Source of the DNA: JAAYJR01 sp964540755
GTDB lineage: Bacteria > Bacteroidota > Bacteroidia > Bacteroidales > Prolixibacteraceae
Reading direction: 5' to 3'
DNA: 38,197 nucleotides
Assembly (NCBI GenBank): GCA_964540755.1
Contig: CAZIOB010000093.1
Location: 1-38,197 of the forward strand
In this document: one piece after another, positions 8,051 through 16,521 of the stretch
How the letters are laid out: every line of letters begins with the position of its first letter
Position numbering within the stretch: position 1 is the first letter of the stretch
Translations under genes and position numbers: made by a program
The notes under the pieces: model-generated
The model's database searches: none
What the model was told of the DNA's origin: nothing
The model's input: the letters and a program-made list of their open reading frames with translations, nothing else

Positions 8051-9140
8051 ATGATATTGAAAGACCAGGTTAAAGATTTGTTTGAGCGCCGGGATGCGCT
8101 GAGGAGGCATCTTTGACTATGATGCTAAATTGCTCAGTTTAAAAGAAGAAGAGCTAAAAACACATGATCCTGATTTCTGGTCCGATCCCCAAAAAGCTGA
8201 AGCCCAAATGAGAACTATTAAGTCGATAAGGGACTGGACTAATGCTTTTGAAAAAGTAGATCAGGCAGTAGAAGATATGGGGGTCCTTTTCGAATTTTTC
8301 GAAGCTGATGAAGCTGAAGAAAGTGAGGTTGACAAAGCATATAAAGATGCTCTGGAAAAAGTGGAAAAGCTGGAGACAAAAAATATGCTGCGCAATGAAG
8401 AGGACAGGCTGGGGGCAGTTCTTAAGATCAATGCCGGAGCAGGAGGAACAGAAAGCAACGACTGGGCTGAAATGCTTTACAGGATGTACACAAGGTGGTG
8501 TGAAAGTAAAGGTTATAGAATTAAACTGGCGGATATGCAGCCCGGCGATGAAACGGGTATAAAAAGCTGCACTCTCGAAATAGACAGTGAATTTGCCTAT
8601 GGCTATCTGAAAAGTGAAAACGGTGTTCACAGACTGGTCCGCCTCTCACCTTTCAATGCACAAAATAAACGTATGACCTCTTTTACGTCGGTATTCGTCG
8701 CCCCGCTGGCCGATGATTCAATAAATATAGAAATAAATCCTTCTGACATAACCTGGGAAACCTTCCGCAGCAGCGGAGCAGGAGGGCAAAATGTGAACAA
8801 GGTGGAGACCGGTGTCCGGTTAAGGCATGCTCCCAGCGGAATCGTAATTGAAAATACCGAAAGCCGCTCCCAGTCAGGGAATAAAGAAAATGCCCTTCGT
8901 CTTCTTAAATCGCAGCTATACGAGATGGAACTTCGCAAAAGGAGGGAAGAAGAGATGAAGATCGAATCGCAGAAAAAAAAGATTGAATGGGGTTCCCAGA
9001 TAAGGTCCTATGTTCTGCAACCATATAAAATGGTAAAGGATCTCCGTACAAACTATGAAACAGGAAATGTGAATGCTGTGCTGGACGGTGACCTTGACGG
9101 ACTGATAAAAGCTTATCTTATGGAATTCGGGGGACAATAG
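8051..9140 (+). CDS. prfB: Peptide chain release factor 2, made by programmed +1 frameshift
   Basis: Release factor 2 ends translation at UAA and UGA. The gene is in two frames. A 21-codon first part from the ATG at 8051 ends at an in-frame TGA (8114-8116); after a +1 shift at CTT-TGA-C, the second frame runs from GAC at 8115 to the stop at 9140. The combined product is about 362 residues, normal for RF2. The joined sequence reads RRHL-DYDAK, which is RF2-like. The stop-codon-recognition motif SPF (VRLSPFNAQ) and the peptidyl-hydrolysis motif GGQ (GAGGQNVNK) are intact. A gene caller that ignores the shift would start at the TTG at 8130 and lose the N-terminus. Confidence 0.97.
8102..8117 (+). 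promoter_or_regulatory. prfB autoregulatory frameshift site
   Basis: AGGAGG (8102-8107), three bases, the slippery CTT (8111-8113), then TGA followed by C. This is the conserved RF2 arrangement with the Shine-Dalgarno-like hexamer at the exact spacing known from E. coli. Low RF2 makes ribosomes pause at the UGA and shift +1, so RF2 controls its own synthesis. The hexamer is a perfect anti-SD complement in a genome that otherwise shows almost no SD sequences. Confidence 0.95.
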
Positions 9141-9168
9141 TTCATGAGAGACCTTTAAAAAAATTGTC

Positions 9169-11571
9169 ATGTATTCAAACGAAGATTATATAAACAGGGA
9201 AATCAGCTGGCTGTCATTTAATGAAAGGGTCCTCCAGGAGGCGGAAGACCCTGAGACACCTTTATTTGAAAGAATAAGGTTCATAGGCATCTTTTCTAAC
9301 AACCTCGATGAATTTTTCCGGGTAAGAGTTGCCACTGTCCGCAGAATGGTGGACTTGGGTAAAGATGAGGAGAATCTTTTAGGTAATTATTCACCCCAGG
9401 AGCTTCATGATAAAATACATGAAATTGTATATTATCAGCAAAATAAAGTTCAGAAAATATTCAGGGATATACTTTCAGAACTCAACAGGAATAATATATT
9501 CATCATAAATGAAGAGGAACTAAGTCATAATCAGGGTATTTTCGTAAAAAAATTCTTTTACGAAAAGGTACTGCCAAATTTGGTTCCCATAATGCTGAGC
9601 AGGAAAAATAAATTTCCCTATCTGCGTGACCGCTCCGTATATTTGGCAGTTAAGCTTTCAAGTAGTTCTGATCCCGCCGATTTTGCATATTCACTGATCC
9701 GTATCCCCGGAAAAACCCTGAGACGTTTTATAGTATTACCAAAAGAGCACGGAAAAACTTATGTAATGCTCCTGGATGATATTATCCGTTATTGTTTAGA
9801 CGATCTCTTCTTCTATTTCGATTATGATGTGTATGAAGCATACACTATTAAGATAACCCGGGATGCTGAAATAGATATTGATGATGATATCTCCAAAAGT
9901 TTTATTGAAAAGATGAGCCAGAGCCTGAAAAAAAGGAAAAAAGGCAGATTGGTGCGTTTAATATATGATCGTGATATTCCGGAAGATCTTCTGAATTTCA
10001 TTCTTAAAAAAATGAAACTTGATAATGAAGAAAACACACTACCCGGGGGGAGATATCACAATCACAAAGATTTTATGAATTTCCCGGAAATCGGATCAAA
10101 AAAACATTACTATCCCAAACTCCCCCCATCCAGGAACAAATATCTTCCTCCTCATACGAGTATTTTGAGAATTCTCAGGAGCAGGGATGTTATACTTCAT
10201 TATCCTTATCAGACATTCAACCATTTTCTTGATTTTCTGAGGGAAGCAGCGATAGATCCCGAGGTTATGGAAATAGGTATTACAATTTACCGGGTGGCAA
10301 CAGATTCAAAAGTAATTAATACCCTTCTCAACGCTATAAGGAATGGAAAAGAGGTTACCGTTGTTATCGAGTTGCAGGCCAGATTCGATGAGGAGGCGAA
10401 CATATACTGGTCAAATAAATTACAGGAAGAGGGCGCTAATGTGATCAATGGCATCCCTGGTATGAAGGTACATTCTAAACTGGCCTGGATAAGAAGAAAC
10501 GAAGAAGGGCATTATAAAAATTACGCATATATAGGAACAGGTAATTTCCATGAAGAAACTGCCCGGGTATATGCTGATGACGGCCTTTTAACAGCTGATC
10601 CGAGACTGGCAGACGAAGTTGAAAAAATTTTTGATTTTTTCAAACACAATTATAAGCATTTTAATTATAAACATTTAATTGTCAGTCCGTTTTATATGCG
10701 CGACAAATTTCTGCAAAACATAGAGCACGAAATTAAAATAGCCAAAAAAGGCAGAAAAGGCTGGATGATACTTAAAATGAACAGCCTGATAGATCCGGTA
10801 ATGATGGAAAGGATCTATGATGCTGCTGAATCGGGCGTTGAAATTAAACTGATAGTAAGAGGGATAATGGGAATGAAAATTGAAGGCAACATTTTCAGGA
10901 AAAATATCACAGCCATTAGCATTGTGGATAAATTTCTTGAGCATTCCCGCATATTTCTTTTTGGTAACGACGGGAATGAAAAGATGTATATTTCTTCCGC
11001 TGACTGGATGCCGCGGAATCTAAACCGAAGGATAGAAGTTGCATGCCCCGTTTACGATGAAACTATTAAAAACGAACTTAAAGAGATGCTCAAAATACAA
11101 TTGAGGGATAATACAAAAGCCAGGATTCTGGATCCCTTTCTTAGAAATAAATACAACAATAGAAACCAGGGTTCAAGATACCGTGCCCAGGAAGATTATT
11201 ATAATTTTATAAAAAATAAACATCATATCATTATGAAAATTTACCATAATCCCCGTTGTTCAAAAAGCAGGGAAGGATTAAAATATCTTGAGGAAAAAGG
11301 GTATGAACTGGAAATAGTAAAATATCTTGAAGAAGGTTTAGACAAGGAAAAACTGCATGAAATAATTACCAAAACAGGGAAGAAGCCTCTTGATCTTGTC
11401 AGGAAACAGGAAAAAGAATATAGGGAAAAATATAAAGATAAGGAACTTACAGACGACCAATGGATTGAGATACTCATCGAAAATCCCCGGCTGTTAAAGC
11501 GGCCTTTTGTAATAAACGGCAACAAAGCAATTCTGGCGGATCCTCCCGAAACCGTAACAAATATTCTTTAA
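9169..11571 (+). CDS. ppk1: Polyphosphate kinase continuous with a C-terminal ArsC/Spx-like domain
   Basis: 800 codons. Residues 1 to about 688 are polyphosphate kinase 1, which reversibly makes polyphosphate from ATP: the N-terminal helical domain (YINREISWLSFNERVLQEA), the head domain, and two phospholipase-D-like C domains with the autophosphorylated histidine in KVHSK at residue 435, the same number as in E. coli. Residues 689-800 are a complete ArsC/YfgD-type thioredoxin-fold protein with its own Met and the active-site pattern HNPRCSKSRE; the later motif usually written GRPPE reads ADPPE, so one of the arginines used by ArsC is missing. The join lies at a six-A run (11211-11216). One extra A would give a TAA stop there and a separate arsC-like gene starting at 11233. 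It follows prfB by 28 bases. Confidence 0.9.
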   Translation: MYSNEDYINREISWLSFNERVLQEAEDPETPLFERIRFIGIFSNNLDEFFRVRVATVRRMVDLGKDEENLLGNYSPQELHDKIHEIVYYQQNKVQKIFRDILSELNRNNIFIINEEELSHNQGIFVKKFFYEKVLPNLVPIMLSRKNKFPYLRDRSVYLAVKLSSSSDPADFAYSLIRIPGKTLRRFIVLPKEHGKTYVMLLDDIIRYCLDDLFFYFDYDVYEAYTIKITRDAEIDIDDDISKSFIEKMSQSLKKRKKGRLVRLIYDRDIPEDLLNFILKKMKLDNEENTLPGGRYHNHKDFMNFPEIGSKKHYYPKLPPSRNKYLPPHTSILRILRSRDVILHYPYQTFNHFLDFLREAAIDPEVMEIGITIYRVATDSKVINTLLNAIRNGKEVTVVIELQARFDEEANIYWSNKLQEEGANVINGIPGMKVHSKLAWIRRNEEGHYKNYAYIGTGNFHEETARVYADDGLLTADPRLADEVEKIFDFFKHNYKHFNYKHLIVSPFYMRDKFLQNIEHEIKIAKKGRKGWMILKMNSLIDPVMMERIYDAAESGVEIKLIVRGIMGMKIEGNIFRKNITAISIVDKFLEHSRIFLFGNDGNEKMYISSADWMPRNLNRRIEVACPVYDETIKNELKEMLKIQLRDNTKARILDPFLRNKYNNRNQGSRYRAQEDYYNFIKNKHHIIMKIYHNPRCSKSREGLKYLEEKGYELEIVKYLEEGLDKEKLHEIITKTGKKPLDLVRKQEKEYREKYKDKELTDDQWIEILIENPRLLKRPFVINGNKAILADPPETVTNIL

Positions 11572-11737
11572 TAAAGCCGTAAGATAAAAGCAGGAAATTA
11601 AGACTTATAATTGATTATTCCAGACACTTTACAGCAATATCTTATCTTTTAATAACAATTTTTAAACCAAACTATAATAACCATGAAGATAAACGGGAAA
11701 ATAGCAAAAGGAAAAGCTTTCGAAATGGCTGTGTAAC

Positions 11738-12532
11738 TTAATTAACCCGGAGGCCGGCCTTAAGATTCTCTATTTCAGTAACCAGCTGATTTTTCTTTTT
11801 TATTGCTTTGGATAATTCAAATGCCGCCTTAACAGCTTCTTTATCATAGGTTTCCAATATTATATAATAATACCTGTCGCCAAGAAATACGGCTTTCAGC
11901 CTCCTGTCTGTATTATTTGCAATAAATTCAATTACGCCATTATCTTTCCCGTTACGGTAAGTAACTTTTTCCCATTTCGATTCCATAAAATCACTCCTGT
12001 GATTATCAGGATCATCCAGAGGAATTTTTTCAGTTTTTGCATCATCCCCCTGATCATAAACTCTTATTCCTGTATGATTAAGCCATTCCTCTCCATGATA
12101 ATTACTGCTAAGGTAAATTTCACCTCTTTCATCCAGATAGATCTTAATGTAAGAACGATTCCACGACCTCTCAAAATCCTGCCGCTTATGGATATACTGT
12201 GTATATCTGTCGTATTGTGTCTTCTCTTTCTTAAAAGGTTTTTCCAATTCAGAAATAAAAACTTCCAGTGAATCCAGTTCTGCTTCTTTACGGTGAAGAA
12301 GATCGAACTGTATCTCTTCTTTAAGATTTTTAGCTGCATTGGAAGAATAAACTGCTTTGGGAAATAGCAGAGGGATACTGTCAAGATGTACCAAAGCTGC
12401 AACAGTATCATTTTCCTGTAAAAGTGAACGTACAACATTCATCTTTGCTCTTGCCTTCTCTTCGTCAGAAGGGCCACAACCGGCTAAAATAATTATCAGT
12501 ATAAATATTAGTGGGTTGAATATAAGTTTCAT
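11738..12532 (-). CDS. Putative lipoprotein of unknown function
   Basis: 264 residues. The N-terminus has a hydrophobic signal and the lipobox LAGC, with lipidation expected at Cys19, so it should be membrane-attached in the periplasm. The rest is charged and mostly helical, with likely coiled-coil segments around residues 80-110 and at the C-terminus (KKKNQLVTEIENLKAG) flanking a probable beta-rich part (about 125-225). I do not recognise a named family. It stands alone, facing away from oxyR, and no partner gene suggests a role. Confidence 0.75.
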   Translation of the reverse strand: MKLIFNPLIFILIIILAGCGPSDEEKARAKMNVVRSLLQENDTVAALVHLDSIPLLFPKAVYSSNAAKNLKEEIQFDLLHRKEAELDSLEVFISELEKPFKKEKTQYDRYTQYIHKRQDFERSWNRSYIKIYLDERGEIYLSSNYHGEEWLNHTGIRVYDQGDDAKTEKIPLDDPDNHRSDFMESKWEKVTYRNGKDNGVIEFIANNTDRRLKAVFLGDRYYYIILETYDKEAVKAAFELSKAIKKKNQLVTEIENLKAGLRVN

Positions 12533-13006
12533 ATTTCAGAATTTTATAATTAATTGATTATAAATTAATAACAAATTTGAATCCGGGACCGCCCATTCTA
12601 ATATCACAAACTCTTATTCAATAATATCATACAACTTTTATTGTTTGATTAAAAAAAGAGCATAATTATTTAATTTATTGGTAACAACCCGAACTTAAAT
12701 ATCATATAAACTTTTTATTTATGAGCTCCATAGTTTTACAGCTCATTTCTTCATTATTTTCCCCAAATTTAATAAAATGGGCATTATCCGAAAAGTAAAA
12801 AGCCAATAAATAATTAGAATAGCCTTTATATCATTCTAATAAATTCAGAAATTTTTTTTTCAAAACTTCACAACCAAACATATAACACTCATGCTAAAAT
12901 CCGGTGTAATTTCATGATATTTTGATAAAGATTGAAACAGAATTTACCAGGCTTTTTTTTATTCAACAAGATATTTCCTAATTTTAATCCCTAAAGTAAC
13001 TATATC
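12533..13006. other. AT-rich intergenic region upstream of oxyR
   Basis: About 470 bases, very AT-rich, with no credible gene on either strand. It contains a perfect 8-bp inverted repeat, ATTAGAAT (12813-12820) and ATTCTAAT (12833-12840), with a 12-base spacer and a T run soon after. A possible -7 box TAATTTTA (12979-12986) lies before oxyR. The repeat could be a regulator site or a weak terminator; the sequence does not decide. Confidence 0.5.
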
Positions 13007-13948
13007 ATGATAACATTAACACAACTGGAATATATTGTGGCTGTTGATACATACCGACACTTTGGAAAAGCAGCTGATGCATGCTTTATTACCCAGCCCA
13101 CTCTTTCAATGCAGATAAAAAAACTTGAAGAAGAACTGGAGATCATTATTTTTGATCGCAGCAGGCAACCGCTTATTCCGACAGATATAGGCCAGCGGCT
13201 TATCGATAAGGCCCGTGTTGTTTTGAAAGAAGCAGATGAACTTACCGATATTGTAAAAGAACATAAAAAACAAATATCAGGGACTCTCCGGATCGGGATC
13301 ATACCCACATTGGCCCCCTACCTTCTGCCTGTCTTCATAGGCAGATACAAAAAAAAATATCCTCACATATTCATAAAAGTATTTGAACAGACTACCGGTC
13401 AGATTGTAGATCTGCTTCACCGCGACTTAATAGATGTTGGCATTTTGGTAACTCCCCTGAAAGAAGAAAAAATAATTGAAAAACCAATTTTTTATGAGGA
13501 AATGTTGGTTTACATGAACCAGGACAGCTTATTGAATAAGAAAAAAAAGATCACAATCAGGGATATTGCTATTCCTGAATTATGGCTTCTGAGTGACGGC
13601 CATTGTTTCCGGGAACAGGTTATAAATCTATGTTCTTTTCTCGGAACTGTTGAAAGTAAATTACCTTTTCAGTTCGAGGCCGGATCCCTGGAAACTCTTA
13701 TGAATATTATTGACAGGGAGGGCGGAATAACTATCATTCCTGAACTGGCAAAAGCAGGAATGTCAGAAAAGAGGCTCCGGAATGTCAGATCTTTCAGCAA
13801 TCTTAAACCACTCAGGGAAGTCAGCCTGGTATATTCAAGGCATTTTGCCAAACACAGACTTATTGATCTTCTTTGGAAGGAGATTAAAGAAGATGTTCCG
13901 GGTGAGCTTCAGAATGAAGAAAGAGGTACTATCGTTGAATGGAAATAA
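13007..13948 (+). CDS. oxyR: OxyR-type hydrogen-peroxide-sensing LysR regulator
   Basis: 313-residue LysR-family regulator. Residues 1-60 are the winged helix-turn-helix (LEYIVAVDTYRHFGKAADAC, ITQPTLSMQIKKLEEELE) and residues 90-300 the effector domain. Cys200 and Cys209 are spaced exactly as the redox pair Cys199/Cys208 of E. coli OxyR, within HCFREQVINLC, so peroxide sensing by disulfide formation is well supported. Target genes (catalase, peroxiredoxin, Dps) are not in the window. It has a long AT-rich upstream region and is followed at 46 bases by tRNA-Leu, which has its own promoter. Confidence 0.93.
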   Translation: MITLTQLEYIVAVDTYRHFGKAADACFITQPTLSMQIKKLEEELEIIIFDRSRQPLIPTDIGQRLIDKARVVLKEADELTDIVKEHKKQISGTLRIGIIPTLAPYLLPVFIGRYKKKYPHIFIKVFEQTTGQIVDLLHRDLIDVGILVTPLKEEKIIEKPIFYEEMLVYMNQDSLLNKKKKITIRDIAIPELWLLSDGHCFREQVINLCSFLGTVESKLPFQFEAGSLETLMNIIDREGGITIIPELAKAGMSEKRLRNVRSFSNLKPLREVSLVYSRHFAKHRLIDLLWKEIKEDVPGELQNEERGTIVEWK

Positions 13949-13972
13949 TTTTTCCCCTTTAAAAAAAATAAT

Positions 13973-13980
13973 TACATTTG
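13973..13980 (+). promoter_or_regulatory. -7 box of the tRNA-Leu promoter
   Basis: TACATTTG, an exact TAnnTTTG match, ends 13 bases before the tRNA 5' end. The upstream sequence has only a T-rich stretch in place of a clear -33 box. Confidence 0.7.
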
Positions 13981-13993
13981 CGCCCTGATTTTT

Positions 13994-14075
13994 GCGGACG
14001 TGGCGGAATTGGTAGACGCGCCAGACTTAGGATCTGGTGCCTAATGGCGTGGGGGTTCGAGTCCCTTCGTCCGCA
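13994..14075 (+). tRNA. tRNA-Leu (anticodon TAG)
   Basis: 82-nt class II tRNA. The acceptor stem GCGGACG pairs with CGTCCGC, the anticodon stem CCAGA/TCTGG encloses CTTAGGA (anticodon TAG), a variable arm follows (about CCTAATGGCGTGG), then GGTTCGAGTCC. A73 is present and CCA is not encoded. Confidence 0.97.
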
Positions 14076-14081
14076 CAGGCC

Positions 14082-14117
14082 ACACCGGCAGCATAACAGC
14101 ACAAACATCGCCGGTGT
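14082..14117 (+). repeat. Inverted repeat between tRNA-Leu and tig
   Basis: Perfect 8-bp arms ACACCGGC (14082-14089) and GCCGGTGT (14110-14117) around a 20-base loop. There is no T run after it, so it is not a standard terminator. It could end the tRNA transcript with help from Rho, or form part of the tig leader. Confidence 0.5.
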
Positions 14118-14157
14118 TAAATAAAAAGTTTTCTGAAAATATATTATAAATTCCATC

Positions 14158-15513
14158 ATGAACATCACCAGGGAAAATATTGACAATGTTAACGCAGTAA
14201 TAAAAATTCTGATTGAAAAAGCAGATTACGAAAAGACTGTGGAGGAAAAACTCAAAGAGTATCAGAAAAAATCTTCCATACCGGGATTCAGGCCAGGGAA
14301 GGCTCCTCTGGGACTGATTAAAAAACGTGTTGGCAAAGCTATACTTCTGGATGAAGTAAATAACATGCTTTCACAAAATTTGACTAAGTATCTGATGGAA
14401 GAAAACCTTAACATCCTTGGGGAACCGCTTCCCAACAAGGACCAGCAAAAAGAGATTGACTTTGATAAGGATGAAAATTTTGAGTTTGCCTTTGATATTG
14501 CATTGTCTCCGGATATCAATGTCCCTTTAGGTAAAAATGATAAACTCCCCTATTACACTATAAAAGTTTCCGATGAAATGATCGACAAACAGGTTGAGAT
14601 GATCTCCTCGCAAATGGGGCAAAATATTAAGGTTGATGAGGTAAAAGAAAAGTGCCTGGTCAGGGGTGATTTTAGGGAACTGGCAGAGGAAGGAGAAGAG
14701 AAAGAAGACGGTATTAATCCGGAAGGGATTATTATCGCTGTCGATACGATAAAAGATGATGATATTAAAAAACAATTTATCGGGAAGAGCAAGGATGATG
14801 TAATAATATTTAATCCTGTAACAGCTTTTAATGACCGTAAAGAAGTTGGACATCTTTTAAATATCGGTAATGAGGAAGCAGAGAAACTTGAAAGTATCTT
14901 TAAATATAAAATAACAGAAATACTTGAATTCCAAAAAGCTGAACTTAATGAAGATTTGTTTAAAAAATTATTTGGCGAGGATACTGAAATTAAGACCGGG
15001 AAGGATCTGAGAGAGAAAATTAAAAATGAAATTGCATCAAATCTGATGCACTCCTCAGAAAGAAAATTTATAGTGGATGTCCGGAAGGCTCTTTTAGAAA
15101 AAATAGATCCCAAGCTCCCGGAAGCCTTTTTAAAAAGGTGGCTCAAGGCAACCAACAACGATGTAAGTGAAGAAGATATTGAAAAAGATTTCAATGGATT
15201 TGCTGAAAACCTCAAATGGCAGCTGATTGTAAATTCCATTACAAAAGAAAATGAACTCAATGTGGATGATGATGAAGCATTTGAGTTTGCCAAGGAACTG
15301 GCTTATGCCCAGTACAGTCAGTATGGCATGCCCGATGCCCCTGAGGATCATCTGGAATCATTTGCACGAATGATTCTTGACAAGCCCGAAGAAAAAGAAA
15401 AGCTATATGATAAACTTATTGAAATTAAGGTAATTAAAGTTATCAAAGACAAAATTACACTTCAGAATAAAGAAGTGACAGAAAAAGAATTTACTGAACT
15501 GGCCAATACTTAA
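14158..15513 (+). CDS. tig: Trigger factor
   Basis: 451-residue ribosome-bound chaperone that meets nascent chains at the exit tunnel. The N-terminal ribosome-binding signature GFRPGKAP (about residues 42-49) is intact. The middle part (about 150-250) occupies the place of the FKBP-type prolyl-isomerase domain but looks divergent, as in other Bacteroidota. The C-terminal arms are helical and Lys/Glu-rich. It precedes clpP and clpX in the classic tig-clpP-clpX order, although 318 bases with separate promoters intervene, so the protease genes are not simply co-transcribed with it. Confidence 0.93.
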   Translation: MNITRENIDNVNAVIKILIEKADYEKTVEEKLKEYQKKSSIPGFRPGKAPLGLIKKRVGKAILLDEVNNMLSQNLTKYLMEENLNILGEPLPNKDQQKEIDFDKDENFEFAFDIALSPDINVPLGKNDKLPYYTIKVSDEMIDKQVEMISSQMGQNIKVDEVKEKCLVRGDFRELAEEGEEKEDGINPEGIIIAVDTIKDDDIKKQFIGKSKDDVIIFNPVTAFNDRKEVGHLLNIGNEEAEKLESIFKYKITEILEFQKAELNEDLFKKLFGEDTEIKTGKDLREKIKNEIASNLMHSSERKFIVDVRKALLEKIDPKLPEAFLKRWLKATNNDVSEEDIEKDFNGFAENLKWQLIVNSITKENELNVDDDEAFEFAKELAYAQYSQYGMPDAPEDHLESFARMILDKPEEKEKLYDKLIEIKVIKVIKDKITLQNKEVTEKEFTELANT

Positions 15514-15549
15514 TAATTCAGGGTATAATTCTAACATGCAATTTTTGTA

Positions 15550-15557
15550 TATCTTTG
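15550..15557 (+). promoter_or_regulatory. Possible distal promoter box before clpP
   Basis: TATCTTTG matches TAnnTTTG exactly, 36 bases after tig. A transcript from here would read through repeat copy 1 into clpP. No clear -33 box. Confidence 0.4.
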
Positions 15558-15611
15558 CATAAATCTAACAGACAGGTCTTTTACATATTGATTGAATTAA
15601 ATTTACACAGT

Positions 15612-15708
15612 ATGAAACGAGCATGATTGAAAAATCACACAAGAGTATGATTAAAACAATCGCGGGTTCCACATGATACCTTTGAAAATAATTAATCTTA
15701 ATCATATG
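15612..15708 (+). repeat. Two-hairpin repeat element, copy 1 (diverged)
   Basis: A 97-bp relative of the elements at 29945 and 31136. It shares the left end ATGAAACGAGCATG, the centre GGTTCC and ACCTTT. Stem-loop 1: GC and GATTG (15621-15629, two-base bulge) pair with CAATCGC (15657-15663), with an inner stem 15633-15640/15645-15652 (one mismatch) and loop AAGA. Stem-loop 2: CACATGAT (15670-15677) pairs with ATCATATG (15701-15708), one mismatch. Several pairs differ from the other copies on both sides of the stem. Inside stem-loop 2 is TACCTTTG (15677-15684), a perfect -7 box. The ATG ending the element opens only a 6-codon frame here. Confidence 0.75.
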
Positions 15709-15792
15709 CTATTCTTTACTTTATAAGGTTATCATGAAAATGATATGTACCGGATTTTAGTTTCTAAATGTGTAAATACAAAATTTTTCATG

Positions 15793-15800
15793 TACATTTG
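15793..15800 (+). promoter_or_regulatory. -7 box of the proximal clpP promoter
   Basis: TACATTTG, an exact TAnnTTTG match, 31 bases before the clpP ATG. The -33 position holds only a weak TTTC. Confidence 0.6.
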
Positions 15801-15831
15801 TGGGTTATAAAATTTTTTAGCATAAATAATC

Positions 15832-16521
15832 ATGGGAAAACAAGAAGAATTCAAAAAATACGCTATAAGTAATGCCGGCATAAGCAGTCTGACATTACAT
15901 CGTTACTCTTCTGCCTACAGTAATTATATTTCCCCTACCATCATAGAAGAAAGACAACTTAATGTTGCTTCAATGGATGTATTCTCGAGATTGATGATGG
16001 ACCGGATTATCTTTTTAGGGGTGCCTATTGATGATACTGTAGCCAATATTATACAGGCTCAGTTACTGTTTCTGGAATCCACTGATCCTGCCAAAGATAT
16101 CCAAATATATTTCAATACACCGGGAGGCCATGTGCATGCCGGTCTCGGCATTTATGATACAATGCAGTACATTTCTGCTGATATAGCTACTATATGCACC
16201 GGAATGGCTGCTTCCATGGGAGCAGTATTACTGACAGCCGGGGCTAAAGGGAAAAGGTCTGCCCTCAGGCACTCAAGAATTATGATCCACCAGCCAATGG
16301 GAGGCGCACAGGGGCCTGCTTCAGATATAGAGATCACTGCCAGGGAAATACTGAAAATAAAGGCCGAATTATATAATATCATTGCCCAGCACTCCGGCAA
16401 ATCAGTAAAACAGGTAGAAAAAGATGCTGACAGAGATTACTGGATGACCTCGGCAGAGGCAGTGAAGTATGGTATGATCGATGAAATCTTAGAACGGGGG
16501 AAAAATAAAAATGGCAAATAA
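15832..16521 (+). CDS. clpP: ATP-dependent Clp protease proteolytic subunit
   Basis: 229-residue serine peptidase that forms the tetradecameric barrel degrading substrates fed in by ClpX or ClpA/C. The catalytic triad is intact and spaced as in E. coli ClpP: Ser128 in GMAASMGA, His153 in MIHQP and Asp202. The N-terminus is about 30 residues longer than in E. coli, as usual in Bacteroidota. It overlaps clpX by 11 bases, so the two are translationally coupled. It has its own promoter downstream of repeat copy 1. Confidence 0.97.
   Translation: MGKQEEFKKYAISNAGISSLTLHRYSSAYSNYISPTIIEERQLNVASMDVFSRLMMDRIIFLGVPIDDTVANIIQAQLLFLESTDPAKDIQIYFNTPGGHVHAGLGIYDTMQYISADIATICTGMAASMGAVLLTAGAKGKRSALRHSRIMIHQPMGGAQGPASDIEITAREILKIKAELYNIIAQHSGKSVKQVEKDADRDYWMTSAEAVKYGMIDEILERGKNKNGK

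Noticed and set aside
8154..8630. 158-codon minus-strand frame opposite prfB.
   Set aside because: Phe/Ser-rich shadow of the prfB coding sequence, which is certain.
9141..9171. The leader of ppk looks like stem-loop 2 of the repeat: CATGA, ACCTTTAAAAA, then TCATG holding the start codon.
   Set aside because: It is only about 30 bases, stem-loop 1 is missing and the stem is 5 bp; in AT-rich DNA this can arise by chance. A covariance search could rescue it.
11682..11735. 17-codon frame beginning MKINGKIAKGKA after ppk.
   Set aside because: Too short, no recognisable context; might be the start of a lost gene but nothing supports it.
14553..15293. 246-codon Ser-rich frame on the minus strand.
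   Set aside because: Shadow of trigger factor; composition is typical of antisense to Glu/Lys-rich coding DNA.
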